64,000 nucleotides of DNA from Chitiniphilus purpureus. GTDB taxonomy: Bacteria > Pseudomonadota > Gammaproteobacteria > Burkholderiales > Chitinibacteraceae. Of the stretch, positions 1-9,514 are shown piece after piece. Positions within the stretch are counted from its first letter, which is position 1, and each line of letters starts with the position of its first letter. A program made the position numbers and the translations under genes. Under the pieces are notes generated by a model that searched no databases, had not been told where the DNA came from, and saw only the letters and a list, made by a program, of their open reading frames with translations. The stretch covers positions 3,287,501 to 3,351,500 of the forward strand of contig NZ_CP106753.1 of NCBI RefSeq assembly GCF_025642115.1, written 5' to 3'.

Positions 1-365
1 TCCCCATTGGGGCCGATGCGGTCGCGCAAACCCAATGTGACTCCATGAAACAAGGTCACATTCCTGCCGATAGTGGCCCTGGGGTTCACAACCAGACCCC
101 AACCGTGCGTCAAGGCAAGACCTGCGCCGATCTTTGCTTTCCACGGCAAGTCCATGGCGGCCTGGAATGTTGCCAAGCGGTGCAACAGCTTCAACGGCGT
201 GAGGGTAAAGCGGAAGAGCCCTTTGCTTGCGGCGGCAGCTTGACACAACCTCATGGTGACGACCACACGGAAGGTTCTGCGTGTGATCGCCCCTTTGATC
301 AAGAGCAGCGGACTGAACCTGCCATATTGACGATATGTATCCGCTTTCAAATCATCCCAAGCCAC
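1..365 (-). CDS. Hexapeptide-repeat acyltransferase, serine acetyltransferase-like (5' part, runs off the left edge)
   Basis: A minus-strand frame stays open from a GTG at 365 to the window edge, giving about 121 residues. The start is set by a GGAGG Shine-Dalgarno at 374-378, eight bases before the GTG; an in-frame TTG at 368 is the alternative. The N-terminal half is basic and amphipathic. The visible C-terminal part reads AKIGAGLALTHGWGLVVN, then NPRATIGRNVTLFHGVTLG. These are left-handed beta-helix hexapeptide repeats with the catalytic-type His seen in serine acetyltransferases (CysE) and WcaB-like sugar acetyltransferases. The gene starts 28 bp after the guaA stop on the same strand and may be cotranscribed with it. 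The true substrate cannot be decided because the C-terminus is missing. An overlapping plus-strand open frame is antisense to this gene. Confidence 0.72.
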   Translation of the reverse strand, partial: MAWDDLKADTYRQYGRFSPLLLIKGAITRRTFRVVVTMRLCQAAAASKGLFRFTLTPLKLLHRLATFQAAMDLPWKAKIGAGLALTHGWGLVVNPRATIGRNVTLFHGVTLGLRDRIGPNG

Positions 366-392
366 CAAAACTTCCTCCGATTAAATCGGGCA

Positions 393-1949
393 CTACTCCC
401 ACTCGATGGTTGCCGGTGGTTTGCCCGATACATCGTATACCACGCGATTGATGCCCCTTACTTCGTTAATAATTCTGTTGGAAACCTTTCCAAGCAGTTC
501 ATAGGGCAATTCCGCCCATTTGGCTGTCATAAAATCGCTGGTTTGTACTGCGCGTAACGCCACAACATATTCATAGGTACGCCCATCACCCATGACCCCT
601 ACCGATTTGACCGGCAAGAACACCGCAAAGGCCTGACTGGTCTTGTCGTACCAATCACAGGCGCGCAGTTCATCGATGAAGATGGCATCGGCGCGGCGCA
701 ACAGCTCACAATATTCGCGCTTGACCTCGCCGAGCACGCGCACACCGAGGCCGGGACCCGGAAACGGATGGCGATAGACCATTTCGTGCGGCAACCCCAA
801 GGCCACACCCAGCTCACGTACTTCGTCCTTGAACAGTTCTCGCAGCGGTTCAAGCAGCTTCAGTTTCAACGTTTCGGGCAGGCCGCCCACATTATGGTGG
901 CTCTTGATCGTATGGGCCTTCTTGGTCTTGGCACCGGCAGACTCGATCACGTCCGGATAGATGGTTCCTTGCGCCAGCCATTTCGCCTTGGGCAGCTGCT
1001 TCGCCTCTGCCTGGAACACTTCGACGAATTCGCGGCCGATGATCTTGCGCTTGGCCTCCGGGTCACTCACTCCGGCCAAGTACCCCAGGAACTGTTCGGT
1101 GGCATCGACATGGATCACCTTCACACCCAGGTGCTTGTTGAAGATGTTCATCACCTGCTGGCCTTCGTTCAGACGCAGCAGACCATTGTCGACAAACACG
1201 CACGTCAGTTGGTCACCAATGGCGCGGTGGATCAATGCAGCGGCCACCGACGAATCGACGCCGCCGGACAAGCCCAGGATCACCTCCTCGTCACCGACCT
1301 GCTCCCGGATACGCGCCACGGCCTGATCGATATAGTTGGGCATGGTCCAGGAAGGCGTGCAACCGGCGACCTGCAGCACGAAGCGGTCGAGCATCTCCCG
1401 CCCTTTGAGCGTGTGCGTGACTTCCGGGTGGAACTGTACGCCGTAGAAACCGCGTTTCTCGTCCGCCATTGCAGCGATCGGGCACGCCAGGGTTTCGCCT
1501 ATGACACTGAATCCGGGGGGCAGCTGCGACACTTTGTCGCCATGGCTCATCCACACTTCCAGATAGCCCTCGCCATTGGGGCCTTTGCGATCTTCGATGC
1601 CATTGAACAAGACGCCATGTCCCCGGGCACGGATTTCGGCAAAACCGAATTCCCGCACCAGGCCTGCCTCCACCTTGCCGCCGAGCTTCTGCGCCATCCA
1701 TTGCATGCCATAACAGATGCCAAGCACAGGCACGCCCAGCTCGAACAACCCCGGATCGGCCTGGTAATCGCTCTCGTACACCGAGTTCGGTCCGCCGGAC
1801 AGGATGATGGCCTTGGGCGCGAACTCACGGATGAAATCGAGCGAAACATCGAAGGAGTGCAACTCACAGTACACGTGGGCCTCGCGCACACGGCGGGCGA
1901 TCAGTTGCGTGACTTGGGAGCCGAAATCGAGAATCAGAATCTTGTCCAT
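393..1949 (-). CDS. guaA: GMP synthase (glutamine-hydrolysing)
   Basis: Converts XMP, ATP and glutamine to GMP in the last step of de novo guanine nucleotide synthesis in the cytoplasm. The 518 residues match the usual two-domain enzyme. The N-terminal class I glutamine amidotransferase has the nucleophile in GICYGMQ (Cys79) and His174/Glu176 in VQFHPEV. Next comes the ATP-pyrophosphatase domain, with the PP-loop LSGGVDSS at about 227-234. The C-terminal dimerisation domain ends in ATIEWE, the canonical end of GuaA. The ATG at 1949 begins directly with the conserved [12 protein letters not shown]. No guaB is visible upstream in this window. Family assignment is certain. Confidence 0.98.
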   Translation of the reverse strand: MDKILILDFGSQVTQLIARRVREAHVYCELHSFDVSLDFIREFAPKAIILSGGPNSVYESDYQADPGLFELGVPVLGICYGMQWMAQKLGGKVEAGLVREFGFAEIRARGHGVLFNGIEDRKGPNGEGYLEVWMSHGDKVSQLPPGFSVIGETLACPIAAMADEKRGFYGVQFHPEVTHTLKGREMLDRFVLQVAGCTPSWTMPNYIDQAVARIREQVGDEEVILGLSGGVDSSVAAALIHRAIGDQLTCVFVDNGLLRLNEGQQVMNIFNKHLGVKVIHVDATEQFLGYLAGVSDPEAKRKIIGREFVEVFQAEAKQLPKAKWLAQGTIYPDVIESAGAKTKKAHTIKSHHNVGGLPETLKLKLLEPLRELFKDEVRELGVALGLPHEMVYRHPFPGPGLGVRVLGEVKREYCELLRRADAIFIDELRACDWYDKTSQAFAVFLPVKSVGVMGDGRTYEYVVALRAVQTSDFMTAKWAELPYELLGKVSNRIINEVRGINRVVYDVSGKPPATIEWE

Positions 1950-2006
1950 GCCGGGCCTTGAGGTGTCCGCGAGTGCGGGCAGATGGAAAAAGGCGTTATG
2001 TTACCG

Positions 2007-3440
2007 TTACTTGTCCGCAGGGGCGAGCTCGGCTCCGCCAGCGCGCACCCAGGCCAGCAGCGCATCCAGCGCCGGCGCCGCAGCCGAGGCCGTTGGGTGG
2101 TTGACGATGCCGACGACGGCATAGCGCCTGCCGTCCACCGCCTGTACGTAGCCCGCGATGGCCCGGACGTTCTTGAGCGTGCCGGTCTTGATATGGGCGG
2201 CACCGGCCACCTCGCTGCCGCGCAAGCGTTTCTTCATGGTGCCATCCAGCGCGACGATGGGCAGGGAGGAGACAAATTCGGCGGCATAGGCTCCCTGGGC
2301 TGCGCGCAACAGCAGCTCGCCCAGGTGTCGCGCGGAAATCCGCTCTTTGCGCGATAGCCCCGAGCCGTTCTCCAGTACCAGTTCGGGCCAGCGCAGCTGG
2401 TTCTCCGCCAACCATTCGCGCACCACCCGCGCAGCGGCCAAGGCGTCGTCCGTCTCGCCCTGACGGTGGGCTGCGCCCAATGCAAGAAACAGCTGGCGCG
2501 CCATCAGGTTGTTACTGAACTTGTTCACATCGCGGATGACGCTGACAAGGTCCGGTGAGCGCGATCCGGCCAGTATCCGGGCGCCCGCCGGCGTAGCGCC
2601 CGTGCGGACGGCGCCAGCGATCTCGCCCCCCAGCTCGCGCCACAGGCTGCGCACCAGCGTGCCGGTATAGGTGGCCGTGTCAAGCACCGAAACGTAGCGC
2701 TCGCTATGGCAGCCCTCGGCCAGCACGCCACTCACCCGGACCTTTGCCCGCGTTGCATCGCTCTGAGCCACGATCGCGACGCCCTCGCAACTGTGACCGG
2801 AGACGGTGGCACTGTTCTCTACCGAGATTTCCGGCAGCGGCGGTTCGATGCCGACGCGAACACTGCCGCCATCGGCCAGCACCCGCACCCGCACCGACTT
2901 GAAGTTGGCGAGCAGCGCATCAGGTGCGACCAGGAATGGCCGGGCCGGATCGCCCTCATCATCATCGAACACGCCGGGTGGCGGCAAACGCAGTGCGCCG
3001 CGATCGAGCACCACATCACCGGTCACCCGCTGTACGCCGGCAGCACGCAGGTCGCGCAACAGCATCCAGAGGCGCTCGTAGGTGAGCTTGGGATCACCCG
3101 CCCCCTTCAGGTAGAGATTGCCCTTGAGCATGCCACCAGCCACCGGGCCGTCGGCAAGCAGCTCGGTCGTCCAGGCGTAGGCGGGTCCGAGCTTTTCCAG
3201 CGCGACCTGGGTCGTGACAAGCTTCATCACCGAGGCCGGGTTCATGACGTTGTCGGCATTGAAATACTGTGCTGCCTGCGGTTGCGACAGCGGCACCACG
3301 GCCAGCGCCAGTGCTTCGGCCGGCAGCCTGGCTGCCCGCATCGCGGTCAGCACCGGTGCAGGCGGACCCGAGAGTTCGGCGGCAAACGCCGGGGACAGAT
3401 GGCCGGCCGCGACCAGCAGTACGCAATGCAGTGAACGCAT
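2007..3440 (-). CDS. dacB: D-alanyl-D-alanine carboxypeptidase/endopeptidase, PBP4 type
   Basis: Periplasmic penicillin-binding protein that trims or cleaves peptidoglycan cross-bridges. The ATG at 3440 is chosen because it begins a clear signal peptide (MRSLHCVLLVAAGHLSPAFA, cleavage near residue 20) and overlaps the TGA of the upstream gene by one base. The frame is open further upstream, but that part is the other gene's coding region. The mature 477-residue precursor shows all three active-site motifs of peptidase family S13: SxxK in NPASVMK (Ser70/Lys73), SxN in KFSNNLMARQ, and KTG in AHIKTGTLKN. The length and the inserted domains between SxxK and SxN fit PBP4 rather than PBP5. It forms a likely two-gene operon with the small protein at 3440-3640. 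Confidence 0.95.
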   Translation of the reverse strand: MRSLHCVLLVAAGHLSPAFAAELSGPPAPVLTAMRAARLPAEALALAVVPLSQPQAAQYFNADNVMNPASVMKLVTTQVALEKLGPAYAWTTELLADGPVAGGMLKGNLYLKGAGDPKLTYERLWMLLRDLRAAGVQRVTGDVVLDRGALRLPPPGVFDDDEGDPARPFLVAPDALLANFKSVRVRVLADGGSVRVGIEPPLPEISVENSATVSGHSCEGVAIVAQSDATRAKVRVSGVLAEGCHSERYVSVLDTATYTGTLVRSLWRELGGEIAGAVRTGATPAGARILAGSRSPDLVSVIRDVNKFSNNLMARQLFLALGAAHRQGETDDALAAARVVREWLAENQLRWPELVLENGSGLSRKERISARHLGELLLRAAQGAYAAEFVSSLPIVALDGTMKKRLRGSEVAGAAHIKTGTLKNVRAIAGYVQAVDGRRYAVVGIVNHPTASAAAPALDALLAWVRAGGAELAPADK

Positions 3441-3640
3441 CAGGCGTTCCCTTGGCGAACCGCCTGACGGGCCTGCCATTCGGCGAGCAGCCGGCGATAC
3501 TGCTGCAGCTGGGCATTGTAGGTATCGAAGATGCATGGGGTGCAGCCGTTGCCGCAGCACTCCTCCAGCGCCGGCTCGTAGGGCGGCTCAGGTGGGGGAT
3601 CATGGGCGGGAGGATCGGAAAGGTGTTCGGTCATGGTCAT
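3440..3640 (-). CDS. Small Cys-motif protein of the oxidoreductase-like (PF09791-type) family
   Basis: A 66-residue protein with a Pro/Glu-rich N-terminus followed by ECCGNGCTPCIFDTYNAQL, with cysteines at 28, 29, 33 and 36. The PPEP...CCGxGCxxCxxDxY pattern is the signature of the short 'oxidoreductase-like' family common in proteobacteria and found in larger eukaryotic proteins. Its biochemical function is not established; the cysteines suggest metal or cluster binding. Its stop codon overlaps the dacB start by one base, so the two are translationally coupled. The start is ATG at 3640 (an ATG two codons downstream is the alternative), 38 bp from the divergent dnaX start. Confidence 0.82.
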   Translation of the reverse strand: MTMTEHLSDPPAHDPPPEPPYEPALEECCGNGCTPCIFDTYNAQLQQYRRLLAEWQARQAVRQGNA

Positions 3641-3665
3641 CGCGTGATGGCCAGGAGCGATCTGC

Positions 3666-3671
3666 TAGAAT
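3666..3671 (+). promoter_or_regulatory. Possible -10 element of dnaX
   Basis: TAGAAT lies eight bases upstream of the dnaX ATG, so a transcript initiated from it would begin at or next to the start codon. I see no good -35 hexamer at 17-bp spacing, and the nearest AGGAG (3653-3657) is too far away to act as a ribosome binding site. This is a tentative call. Confidence 0.3.
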
Positions 3672-3678
3672 CGCCGCC

Positions 3679-5460
3679 ATGGCCTACCAAGTACTCGCCC
3701 GCAAGTGGCGTCCCCGCAATTTTGCCCAACTCGTGGGGCAAGAGCACGTGATCCGCGCATTGGCGAATGCGTTCGCCAATGGCCGGCTGCATCATGCCTA
3801 CCTGCTGACCGGCACCCGCGGTGTCGGCAAGACCACCATCGCGCGCATCATGGCCAAGGCGCTCAATTGCGAAGCCGGGGTCAGCGCCGAGCCGTGTGGC
3901 GTCTGTTCCGCCTGCACCCAGATCGACGCGGGCCGTTTCGTCGATCTTCTGGAGATCGACGCTGCATCCAACACCGGCATCGACAATATCCGGGAGGTGT
4001 TGGACAACGCCCAGTACGCGCCGACCGCCGGCCGCTTCAAGGTCTACATCATCGACGAAGTGCACATGCTCTCCAAGAGTGCCTTCAACGCGATGCTCAA
4101 GACGCTGGAAGAACCTCCGGGCCACGTGAAGTTCATTCTGGCGACCACCGATCCACAAAAGATGCCGATCACGGTGCTCAGCCGCTGCCTGCAGTTCTCG
4201 CTGCGGCAGATGACGCCGCAGCAAGTGGCCACCCACCTGCAGAACGTGTTGCAGGCCGAAGCGATTCCTTATGAGACAGGCGCGCTGCCAGTGCTGGGTC
4301 ATGCCGCCAATGGTTCGATGCGCGACGCGTTGTCGTTGCTGGATCAGGCCATCGCCTACGGCGCAGGCCAAGTCGAGGAAGCCGGCGTCCGCGCGATGTT
4401 GGGCGCCGTCGACCAAGGCTATCTGTTTGACATCCTGGCCGCACTGCTGGAGCAGGACGGCCCGCGTCTGATGACCGCCGCCAATGGGATCGCCACCCGG
4501 GGCCTGTCCTACGACGCGGCGCTGCATGAACTGGCACATGTACTGCATCAGATCGCATTGGCGCAGGCAGTGCCTGACGCCTTGGCCGAGGATCTGCCGC
4601 ACCACGCGCAAATTGCAGCGCTTGCTGCCGCCTTCGCACCCGAGGATATCCAGCTTTACTACCAGATCGCCTTGCATGGGCGGCGCGATCTGCCGCTGGC
4701 ACCCGATGAATATGCCGGCTTTACCATGGCCTTGCTGCGGATGCTGGCATTTGCGCCGGCCGAGCCTGGCCAGTTGCCGGCGATGCCGGCCAAGACGGAC
4801 CGCCCCCCCGTGTCCCCCGCGGTGCAACGCCCACCGTCCGTGGCCAGGCCAATGGCCGAAACAACGCCTGTGACGGCCACACCCCCTGCTGCCGCAGCAA
4901 TGCCCGCACCGGCCTTGGTGACACCGGAGCCACACCACGAGCCACTCGCGCCATGGGAAGACGAAGCAATCGATGCCGCTGTGGCGACCCTCGACCTGGT
5001 CATCGACACCGCCATCGATATGCCGATACCTGCGCCGGCGCCTATCGTGCCGGCAACCGAATCCGGCCCGCAGCCCCCCTCCCCGTTCGACGGCGACTGG
5101 CGTGCCCTGGTGGCCCAGCTCAAGCTGGGCGCGGCTGGCATGCTTGCCCAACACGCCGAGCTTGTCGAATTCAGCGAGACGCACTTTGCATTGCGGGTAT
5201 CGGACGAGCACCGCGCAGTGGCAGGGCGTGAGTATCAGGACAAGCTGCGCGGCGCGCTGGGCGAGTACTTCGGCCGGGAGATCCGGCTGCACGTCGAATT
5301 GGGCGAAGCGGTGGGCGACACGCCTGCCGCCCTTGCATTGCGTGAGAAGCACGCACGCCAGCTGGCAGCTGAATCGGTGATCCAGAATGACACGTTCGTG
5401 CAGACCCTGATCCGCGACTTCGGCGCCACGGTCCTACCCGATTCGATCCGACCGCTCTAA
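3679..5460 (+). CDS. dnaX: DNA polymerase III subunits gamma/tau
   Basis: Clamp-loader ATPase that loads the beta sliding clamp and, as tau, tethers polymerase cores at the replication fork. The start ATG begins the canonical MAYQVLARKWRP. The 593 residues contain Walker A GTRGVGKT (45-52), a zinc module with Cys64, 73, 76 and 79, and the Walker B variant IIDEVHMLS (DEVH at about 126-129). The SRC motif with the arginine finger is in LSRCLQFSL. A Pro/Ala-rich linker (about 370-470) leads to a C-terminal tau domain. I saw no A-rich slippery heptamer of the E. coli type, so a gamma-form frameshift is not supported. It is followed by ybaB and recR, the conserved recombination/replication cluster. 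Confidence 0.97.
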   Translation: MAYQVLARKWRPRNFAQLVGQEHVIRALANAFANGRLHHAYLLTGTRGVGKTTIARIMAKALNCEAGVSAEPCGVCSACTQIDAGRFVDLLEIDAASNTGIDNIREVLDNAQYAPTAGRFKVYIIDEVHMLSKSAFNAMLKTLEEPPGHVKFILATTDPQKMPITVLSRCLQFSLRQMTPQQVATHLQNVLQAEAIPYETGALPVLGHAANGSMRDALSLLDQAIAYGAGQVEEAGVRAMLGAVDQGYLFDILAALLEQDGPRLMTAANGIATRGLSYDAALHELAHVLHQIALAQAVPDALAEDLPHHAQIAALAAAFAPEDIQLYYQIALHGRRDLPLAPDEYAGFTMALLRMLAFAPAEPGQLPAMPAKTDRPPVSPAVQRPPSVARPMAETTPVTATPPAAAAMPAPALVTPEPHHEPLAPWEDEAIDAAVATLDLVIDTAIDMPIPAPAPIVPATESGPQPPSPFDGDWRALVAQLKLGAAGMLAQHAELVEFSETHFALRVSDEHRAVAGREYQDKLRGALGEYFGREIRLHVELGEAVGDTPAALALREKHARQLAAESVIQNDTFVQTLIRDFGATVLPDSIRPL

Positions 5461-5513
5461 ATATTTAAGTACACCCCGGTTTTCTCTTCACGAATCCCTT
5501 CAAGGAGCACCCC

Positions 5514-5843
5514 ATGTTCAATAAAGGTGGTTTGGGCAACCTGATGCAACAGGCCCAGAAAATGCAGGAAAACATGAAGAAGGCGCAGGAGGAACTGGCC
5601 CAGCTGGAAGTGGAAGGCCAAGCCGGTGCCGGCATGGTGAAAGTGGTGATGACCTGCAGCCATGCCGTCAAACGTGTCGCCATCGACGACAGCCTGCTCT
5701 CCGACGACAAGGACATGCTGGAGGATCTGATCGCGGCTGCATTCAACGACGCGGCCCGCAAGGCGGAGACCACCAGCCAGGAAAAGATGGCTTCATTCAC
5801 CTCGGGCCTGCCGCTGCCCCCGGGGTTCAAACTGCCGTTCTGA
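5514..5843 (+). CDS. ybaB: YbaB/EbfC family nucleoid-associated protein
   Basis: A 109-residue DNA-binding dimer of the YbaB/EbfC family, whose members bind DNA with little sequence specificity. Visible features are the start [20 protein letters not shown], the amphipathic helix [21 protein letters not shown], and the C-terminal Gly/Pro-rich tail [14 protein letters not shown] good ribosome site (AAGGAG) precedes the ATG by eight bases. It sits 53 bp after dnaX and upstream of recR, the conserved order in proteobacteria. Confidence 0.96.
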   Translation: MFNKGGLGNLMQQAQKMQENMKKAQEELAQLEVEGQAGAGMVKVVMTCSHAVKRVAIDDSLLSDDKDMLEDLIAAAFNDAARKAETTSQEKMASFTSGLPLPPGFKLPF

Positions 5844-5995
5844 TTCCTGGAAGCGGGAATGAGCCTGGGCCGGCATGGGGTAGCTGCATGTCTGCATCCG
5901 GTGCCGGATGATCCCGTATGGCATCGCGATCTGCCATCTCGTTGCCGACATGCCGCGATGTGCCCCTGCCTCTGCCCGCTTCCCCTTGTCCGCCC

Positions 5996-6589
5996 ATGAC
6001 CCCCTCCTCCCTCCACCAATTGATCGAAGCGCTGCGTGTCCTGCCCGGGGTCGGCCCCAAGTCGGCCACGCGCATGGCCTATCACCTGTTGCAGCGCGAT
6101 CCGGGAGGCGCGATCAACTTGGCGCATGCGATCGAGTATGCCCTTGCCAACCTCAAGCATTGCCGCCGGTGCAATACCTTCGCTGAAACCGAGCTGTGCG
6201 ATATCTGTGCCGATCCACAGCGCGATGCAGGCAAGCTGTGTGTCGTCGAGATGCCCACCGATCTGATGATGGTGGAACAGACCCTCGCCTTTCACGGCCT
6301 TTATTTCGTGCTGATGGGCAGGCTCTCCCCGCTGGACGGCGTGGGGGCCAAGGATATCGCGCTATCCCAGTTACTCTCCCGGGTCGCGGATGGGGAAGTG
6401 GCCGAAGTGGTGCTGGCGACCAACTTCACCGCCGAGGGCGAAGCCACCGCGCATTATCTGGCGCAGATGCTGCAAGCACGCGGTCTGGCGGTGAGCCGTA
6501 TCGCCCGCGGCCTGCCGGTAGGCGGGGAGCTGGAGCATGCCGACCCCGGCACGCTCGCCCAGGCACTGGTCGAACGCCGTCCGCTTTGA
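5996..6589 (+). CDS. recR: Recombination mediator RecR
   Basis: Acts with RecF and RecO to load RecA onto SSB-coated gaps. The ATG at 5996 is chosen because it gives the family N-terminus ([20 protein letters not shown]) and a 197-residue protein of standard length. The frame is open further upstream but that extension is low-complexity and unlike the family. Visible elements are the helix-hairpin-helix [16 protein letters not shown], the C4 zinc finger CRRC...CDIC at about residues 55-70, and the Toprim core [14 protein letters not shown]. It is convergent with the glucose transporter operon, with only 21 bp between stops. Confidence 0.96.
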   Translation: MTPSSLHQLIEALRVLPGVGPKSATRMAYHLLQRDPGGAINLAHAIEYALANLKHCRRCNTFAETELCDICADPQRDAGKLCVVEMPTDLMMVEQTLAFHGLYFVLMGRLSPLDGVGAKDIALSQLLSRVADGEVAEVVLATNFTAEGEATAHYLAQMLQARGLAVSRIARGLPVGGELEHADPGTLAQALVERRPL

Positions 6590-6610
6590 GAGCGGCCGCG
6601 GCCAGGGCAA

Positions 6611-7702
6611 TCAGCCCAGCCGCATCTCCGTCTGTGGATCGAACAACACCGCCTTGCTGGTATCCAGCTTCAGCCGCATCCGGGTACCTGGTGCGCCTGC
6701 CAGCCGGGGATGGACCCTGGCCACCACTTCCCTGCCGTTGATACGGGTAAAGATCATGGTATCGGGCCCAGTCGGCTCGGTCAGATGCACATCGCACGAC
6801 AGTGCCGGTTCGTATGCCTCGGCAACCTCGATCTGCTCGGGACGTACGCCCAGGATCAGGCGCTGTCCGACATGCGCGGCAAATCGCTCACCGTCAGGAA
6901 GCGGCACGAACCGGGCGTCGCCCTCGCTTTGCAGGCTGACGCCATATACCCCCCCCTGCTCCGCCAGATAGCACTCGATGAAATTCATCGACGGCGAACC
7001 GATGAAGCCGGCCACGAACAGATTGGCCGGTCGTTCGTAGATGTCTTCGGGGCGGCCGAATTGCTGGATCACGCCATCCTTCATCACCGCGATCTTGTCG
7101 CCCAGCGTCATCGCCTCGATCTGATCATGGGTGACGTAGACGATGGTGGTCCTCAGTCGATGGTGCAGCTGCTTGATCTCAGTACGCATCTCCACCCGCA
7201 GCTTCGCATCGAGATTGGACAGCGGCTCGTCGAACAGGAACAGCTTGGGATCGCGTGCCAGGGCACGGCCCATCGCGACACGCTGGCGCTGGCCGCCGGA
7301 GAGCTGGCCCGGCTTGCGATCCAGCAGGTGATCGATCTGCAGCATCTTGGAGACGCGGCTGATGATCTCTTCCTGCTGCTTCTTGGGCACGCCGCGGGTT
7401 TCCATGCCGAAGGCGATGTTCTGCCGCACATTCATCGTCGGGTAGAGCGCATAGCTCTGGAACACCATGGCGATGTCACGATCCTTGGGCGCCACGTTGT
7501 TGACCACACGCTCGCCGATGTGGACCTCACCTGAAGTCGGCGCCTCCAGCCCGGCAATGATGTTCATCAACGTGGATTTGCCGCAGCCGGACGGGCCGAC
7601 CAGGATCAGAAACTCACCGGCCTCGATGCGGATGTCGATGCCCTTGAGGATATGGGTGTCGCCAAAGCGCTTGGTGACGTTGTTGATGGCGAGTGCGCCC
7701 AT
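6611..7702 (-). CDS. gtsD: Sugar ABC transporter ATPase, MalK/UgpC type (glucose/mannose system)
   Basis: Energises the adjacent glucose transporter; it is the fourth and last gene of the operon and 363 residues long. Motifs in order are Walker A VGPSGCGKST, the Q-loop, the ABC signature LSGGQRQRVAMGRAL, Walker B LFLFDEPLSNLD, and the switch His in YVTHDQIEAM. The C-terminal MalK-type regulatory beta domain ends in FDPQTEMRLG. The ATG at 7702 has a GGAG ribosome site; an upstream in-frame start would add 14 unrelated residues. In many bacteria one such ATPase serves several CUT1 transporters, so it may not be exclusive to this system. The symbol follows the Pseudomonas gts operon. Confidence 0.93.
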   Translation of the reverse strand: MGALAINNVTKRFGDTHILKGIDIRIEAGEFLILVGPSGCGKSTLMNIIAGLEAPTSGEVHIGERVVNNVAPKDRDIAMVFQSYALYPTMNVRQNIAFGMETRGVPKKQQEEIISRVSKMLQIDHLLDRKPGQLSGGQRQRVAMGRALARDPKLFLFDEPLSNLDAKLRVEMRTEIKQLHHRLRTTIVYVTHDQIEAMTLGDKIAVMKDGVIQQFGRPEDIYERPANLFVAGFIGSPSMNFIECYLAEQGGVYGVSLQSEGDARFVPLPDGERFAAHVGQRLILGVRPEQIEVAEAYEPALSCDVHLTEPTGPDTMIFTRINGREVVARVHPRLAGAPGTRMRLKLDTSKAVLFDPQTEMRLG

Positions 7703-7764
7703 GTGGTTCTCCGTTTTTGGCCCGGGCAGCGCAGACGGCACCACCCGGTTCCGGTGTGGTTCGA

Positions 7765-8622
7765 TCAGCCTTTCACGGCGCCCGCAGTGAGGCCGCGCAC
7801 GAAGTACTTGCCCGCCAGCACGTAGACGATGATGGTCGGCAAGGCGGCGATGATGGCCGCGGCCATGTCGACGTTGTATTCCTTGACGCTGGTCGAGGTG
7901 TTGGCAAGGTTGTTGAGGCCCACGGTGATCGGCTGGCTGTCGCCCGACGAGAACACCACGCCAAAGAGGAAATCGTTCCAGATCTGGGTGAATTGCCAGA
8001 TCAGCACCACCATCACGATAGGGGTCGACATCGGCAATACAATGCGCAGGAAGATGCGCCAGAAGCCAGCGCCATCCAGGCGGGCCGCCTTGATCAGCTC
8101 ATCGGGGATGCCCACGTAGTAGTTGCGGAAAAAGAGCGTGGTCGAGGCGATGCCGAACACCACATGCACGAACACCAGGCCGGCCACCGAGCGTGCCAGC
8201 CCGAACCAGCCCAGTGTCTGCGCCATCGGCAGCAGCACCACCTGGAACGGGATGAACACGCCGAACAGGATCAGCGCGAAGGTGAGCTCAGAGCCGCGGA
8301 AGCGCCACTTCGACAGCACGTAGCCGTTAAGTGCCCCCAGCGCGGTGGAGATCAGCACCGCCGGGATCACCATCTGTACCGAGTTCCAGAAGTAGCGCGA
8401 CAACCCGCCACATTCCACGCCGGTACACGCGCTGGACCATGCCTTGGCCCAGGCCTCGAAGGTGATGCCCATCGGCAGTGCGATCAGGTTGCCGGCACGG
8501 ATCTCGTCCATGCTCTTCACCGAGGTGGTGACCATGATGTAGAGCGGCAGCAGGTAGTAGACAGCGGCGTACAGTAGCACCGCATAAAGCGCCAAACGCC
8601 AGACCTTGCTCTGCTTATCCAT
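7765..8622 (-). CDS. gtsC: Glucose/mannose-type ABC transporter permease, MalG-like
   Basis: A 285-residue inner-membrane permease with six predicted membrane segments, the first at about 12-32. The EAA loop with the conserved Gly (IPDELIKAARLDGAGFWRIF) couples it to the ATPase. It begins inside the 3' end of the upstream permease gene (8-nt overlap), so the pair is translationally coupled. It ends in GLTAGAVKG, typical of the carbohydrate CUT1 family. Its partner genes resemble the Pseudomonas GtsABCD glucose system, which supports glucose or mannose as substrate. Confidence 0.92.
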   Translation of the reverse strand: MDKQSKVWRLALYAVLLYAAVYYLLPLYIMVTTSVKSMDEIRAGNLIALPMGITFEAWAKAWSSACTGVECGGLSRYFWNSVQMVIPAVLISTALGALNGYVLSKWRFRGSELTFALILFGVFIPFQVVLLPMAQTLGWFGLARSVAGLVFVHVVFGIASTTLFFRNYYVGIPDELIKAARLDGAGFWRIFLRIVLPMSTPIVMVVLIWQFTQIWNDFLFGVVFSSGDSQPITVGLNNLANTSTSVKEYNVDMAAAIIAALPTIIVYVLAGKYFVRGLTAGAVKG

Positions 8623-9514
8623 GACGGCTGCCTCGCAGTTCGGAATACAGGTAGGGCACGACGATGGCGGCGACGGTCATCAGCATCATCGTCGCGCTGG
8701 CGGCGCCGACGCCCATCTGACCGCGGGTGAACGCCATCGAATACATGAAGGTGGCCGGCACGTCCGACGAGAAGCCGGGGCCGCCGCCGGTGAGTGCCAT
8801 CACCAGATCGAAGCTCTTGATCGCGATGTGCGCGAGGATCATCAGTGTGGAGAAGAACACCGGGCGCAGCGCGGGCAGCACGATCTTCCAATAGATGCGC
8901 GGCAGGCTAGCGCCATCGATCTGCGCCGCCTTGATGATGGAATCATCGATGCCCCTGAGACCCGCCAGGAACAGGGCCATCACAAAGCCGGACGATTGCC
9001 AGATGCCGGCGATCACCACGGTGTAGATCGACATGTCCGGGTTTACCAGCCAGTCGAAGGTGAAGTTGGTGAAGCCCCAGTCGTGCATCAGCTTTTCCAG
9101 GCCCAGGCCCGGGTTGAGCATCCACTTCCAGGCGGTGCCGGTGACGATGAACGACAGCGCCATCGGATACAGGTAGATGGTGCGCAGCGCGCCTTCCTGG
9201 CGCACCTTCTGGTCCAGCAGCACCGCAAGCAGGATGCCCATTGCCATCGCGCCGCCAATGAACAGCCCGCCAAAGATGACGAGGTTGTGCACCGCCACCC
9301 ACCAGCGCTCGTTCTCGAACAGCGCCAGATACTGGGCGGTTCCGACCCATTCGTAGTTGGGCAGCAGGCGTGATCTGGTAAAGGACAGATAGCCGTTCCA
9401 CAGGATGAAGCCGTAGACAAACACCACGGTCAGCACCAAGGACGGGGCCAGGACCAGGCGCGGCAGCCAGCGCTCGGCAAAGCCATAGTGGGCCGGGCCA
9501 TTGTAGGAAGTCAT
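8615..9514 (-). CDS. gtsB: Glucose/mannose-type ABC transporter permease, MalF-like
   Basis: A 299-residue CUT1 permease. The ATG at 9514 follows a GGAGA ribosome site and gives MTSYNGPAHYGFAERWLPRL, with the first membrane helix right after. An upstream in-frame start adds 47 Arg/Pro-rich residues and is rejected. The EAA loop reads DDSIIKAAQIDGASLPRIYW. The segments RTIYLYPMALSFIVTGTAWK and ILAHIAIKSFDLVMALTGGG are very like those I recall for the Pseudomonas glucose permease GtsB. The downstream permease overlaps its 3' end. Confidence 0.92.
   Translation of the reverse strand: MTSYNGPAHYGFAERWLPRLVLAPSLVLTVVFVYGFILWNGYLSFTRSRLLPNYEWVGTAQYLALFENERWWVAVHNLVIFGGLFIGGAMAMGILLAVLLDQKVRQEGALRTIYLYPMALSFIVTGTAWKWMLNPGLGLEKLMHDWGFTNFTFDWLVNPDMSIYTVVIAGIWQSSGFVMALFLAGLRGIDDSIIKAAQIDGASLPRIYWKIVLPALRPVFFSTLMILAHIAIKSFDLVMALTGGGPGFSSDVPATFMYSMAFTRGQMGVGAASATMMLMTVAAIVVPYLYSELRGSRHG

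Noticed and set aside
45..557. A 170-codon plus-strand frame at the left edge
   Set aside because: It is antisense to both the guaA 3' end and the partial acyltransferase, which have clear family motifs and ribosome sites.
768..1961. A 397-codon plus-strand frame
   Set aside because: It is an exact shadow of guaA on the opposite strand.
4741..4830. Programmed frameshift site for a short gamma form of DnaX
   Set aside because: I saw only a C run near 4802 and no A-rich slippery heptamer followed by a stem-loop, so it is not supported.
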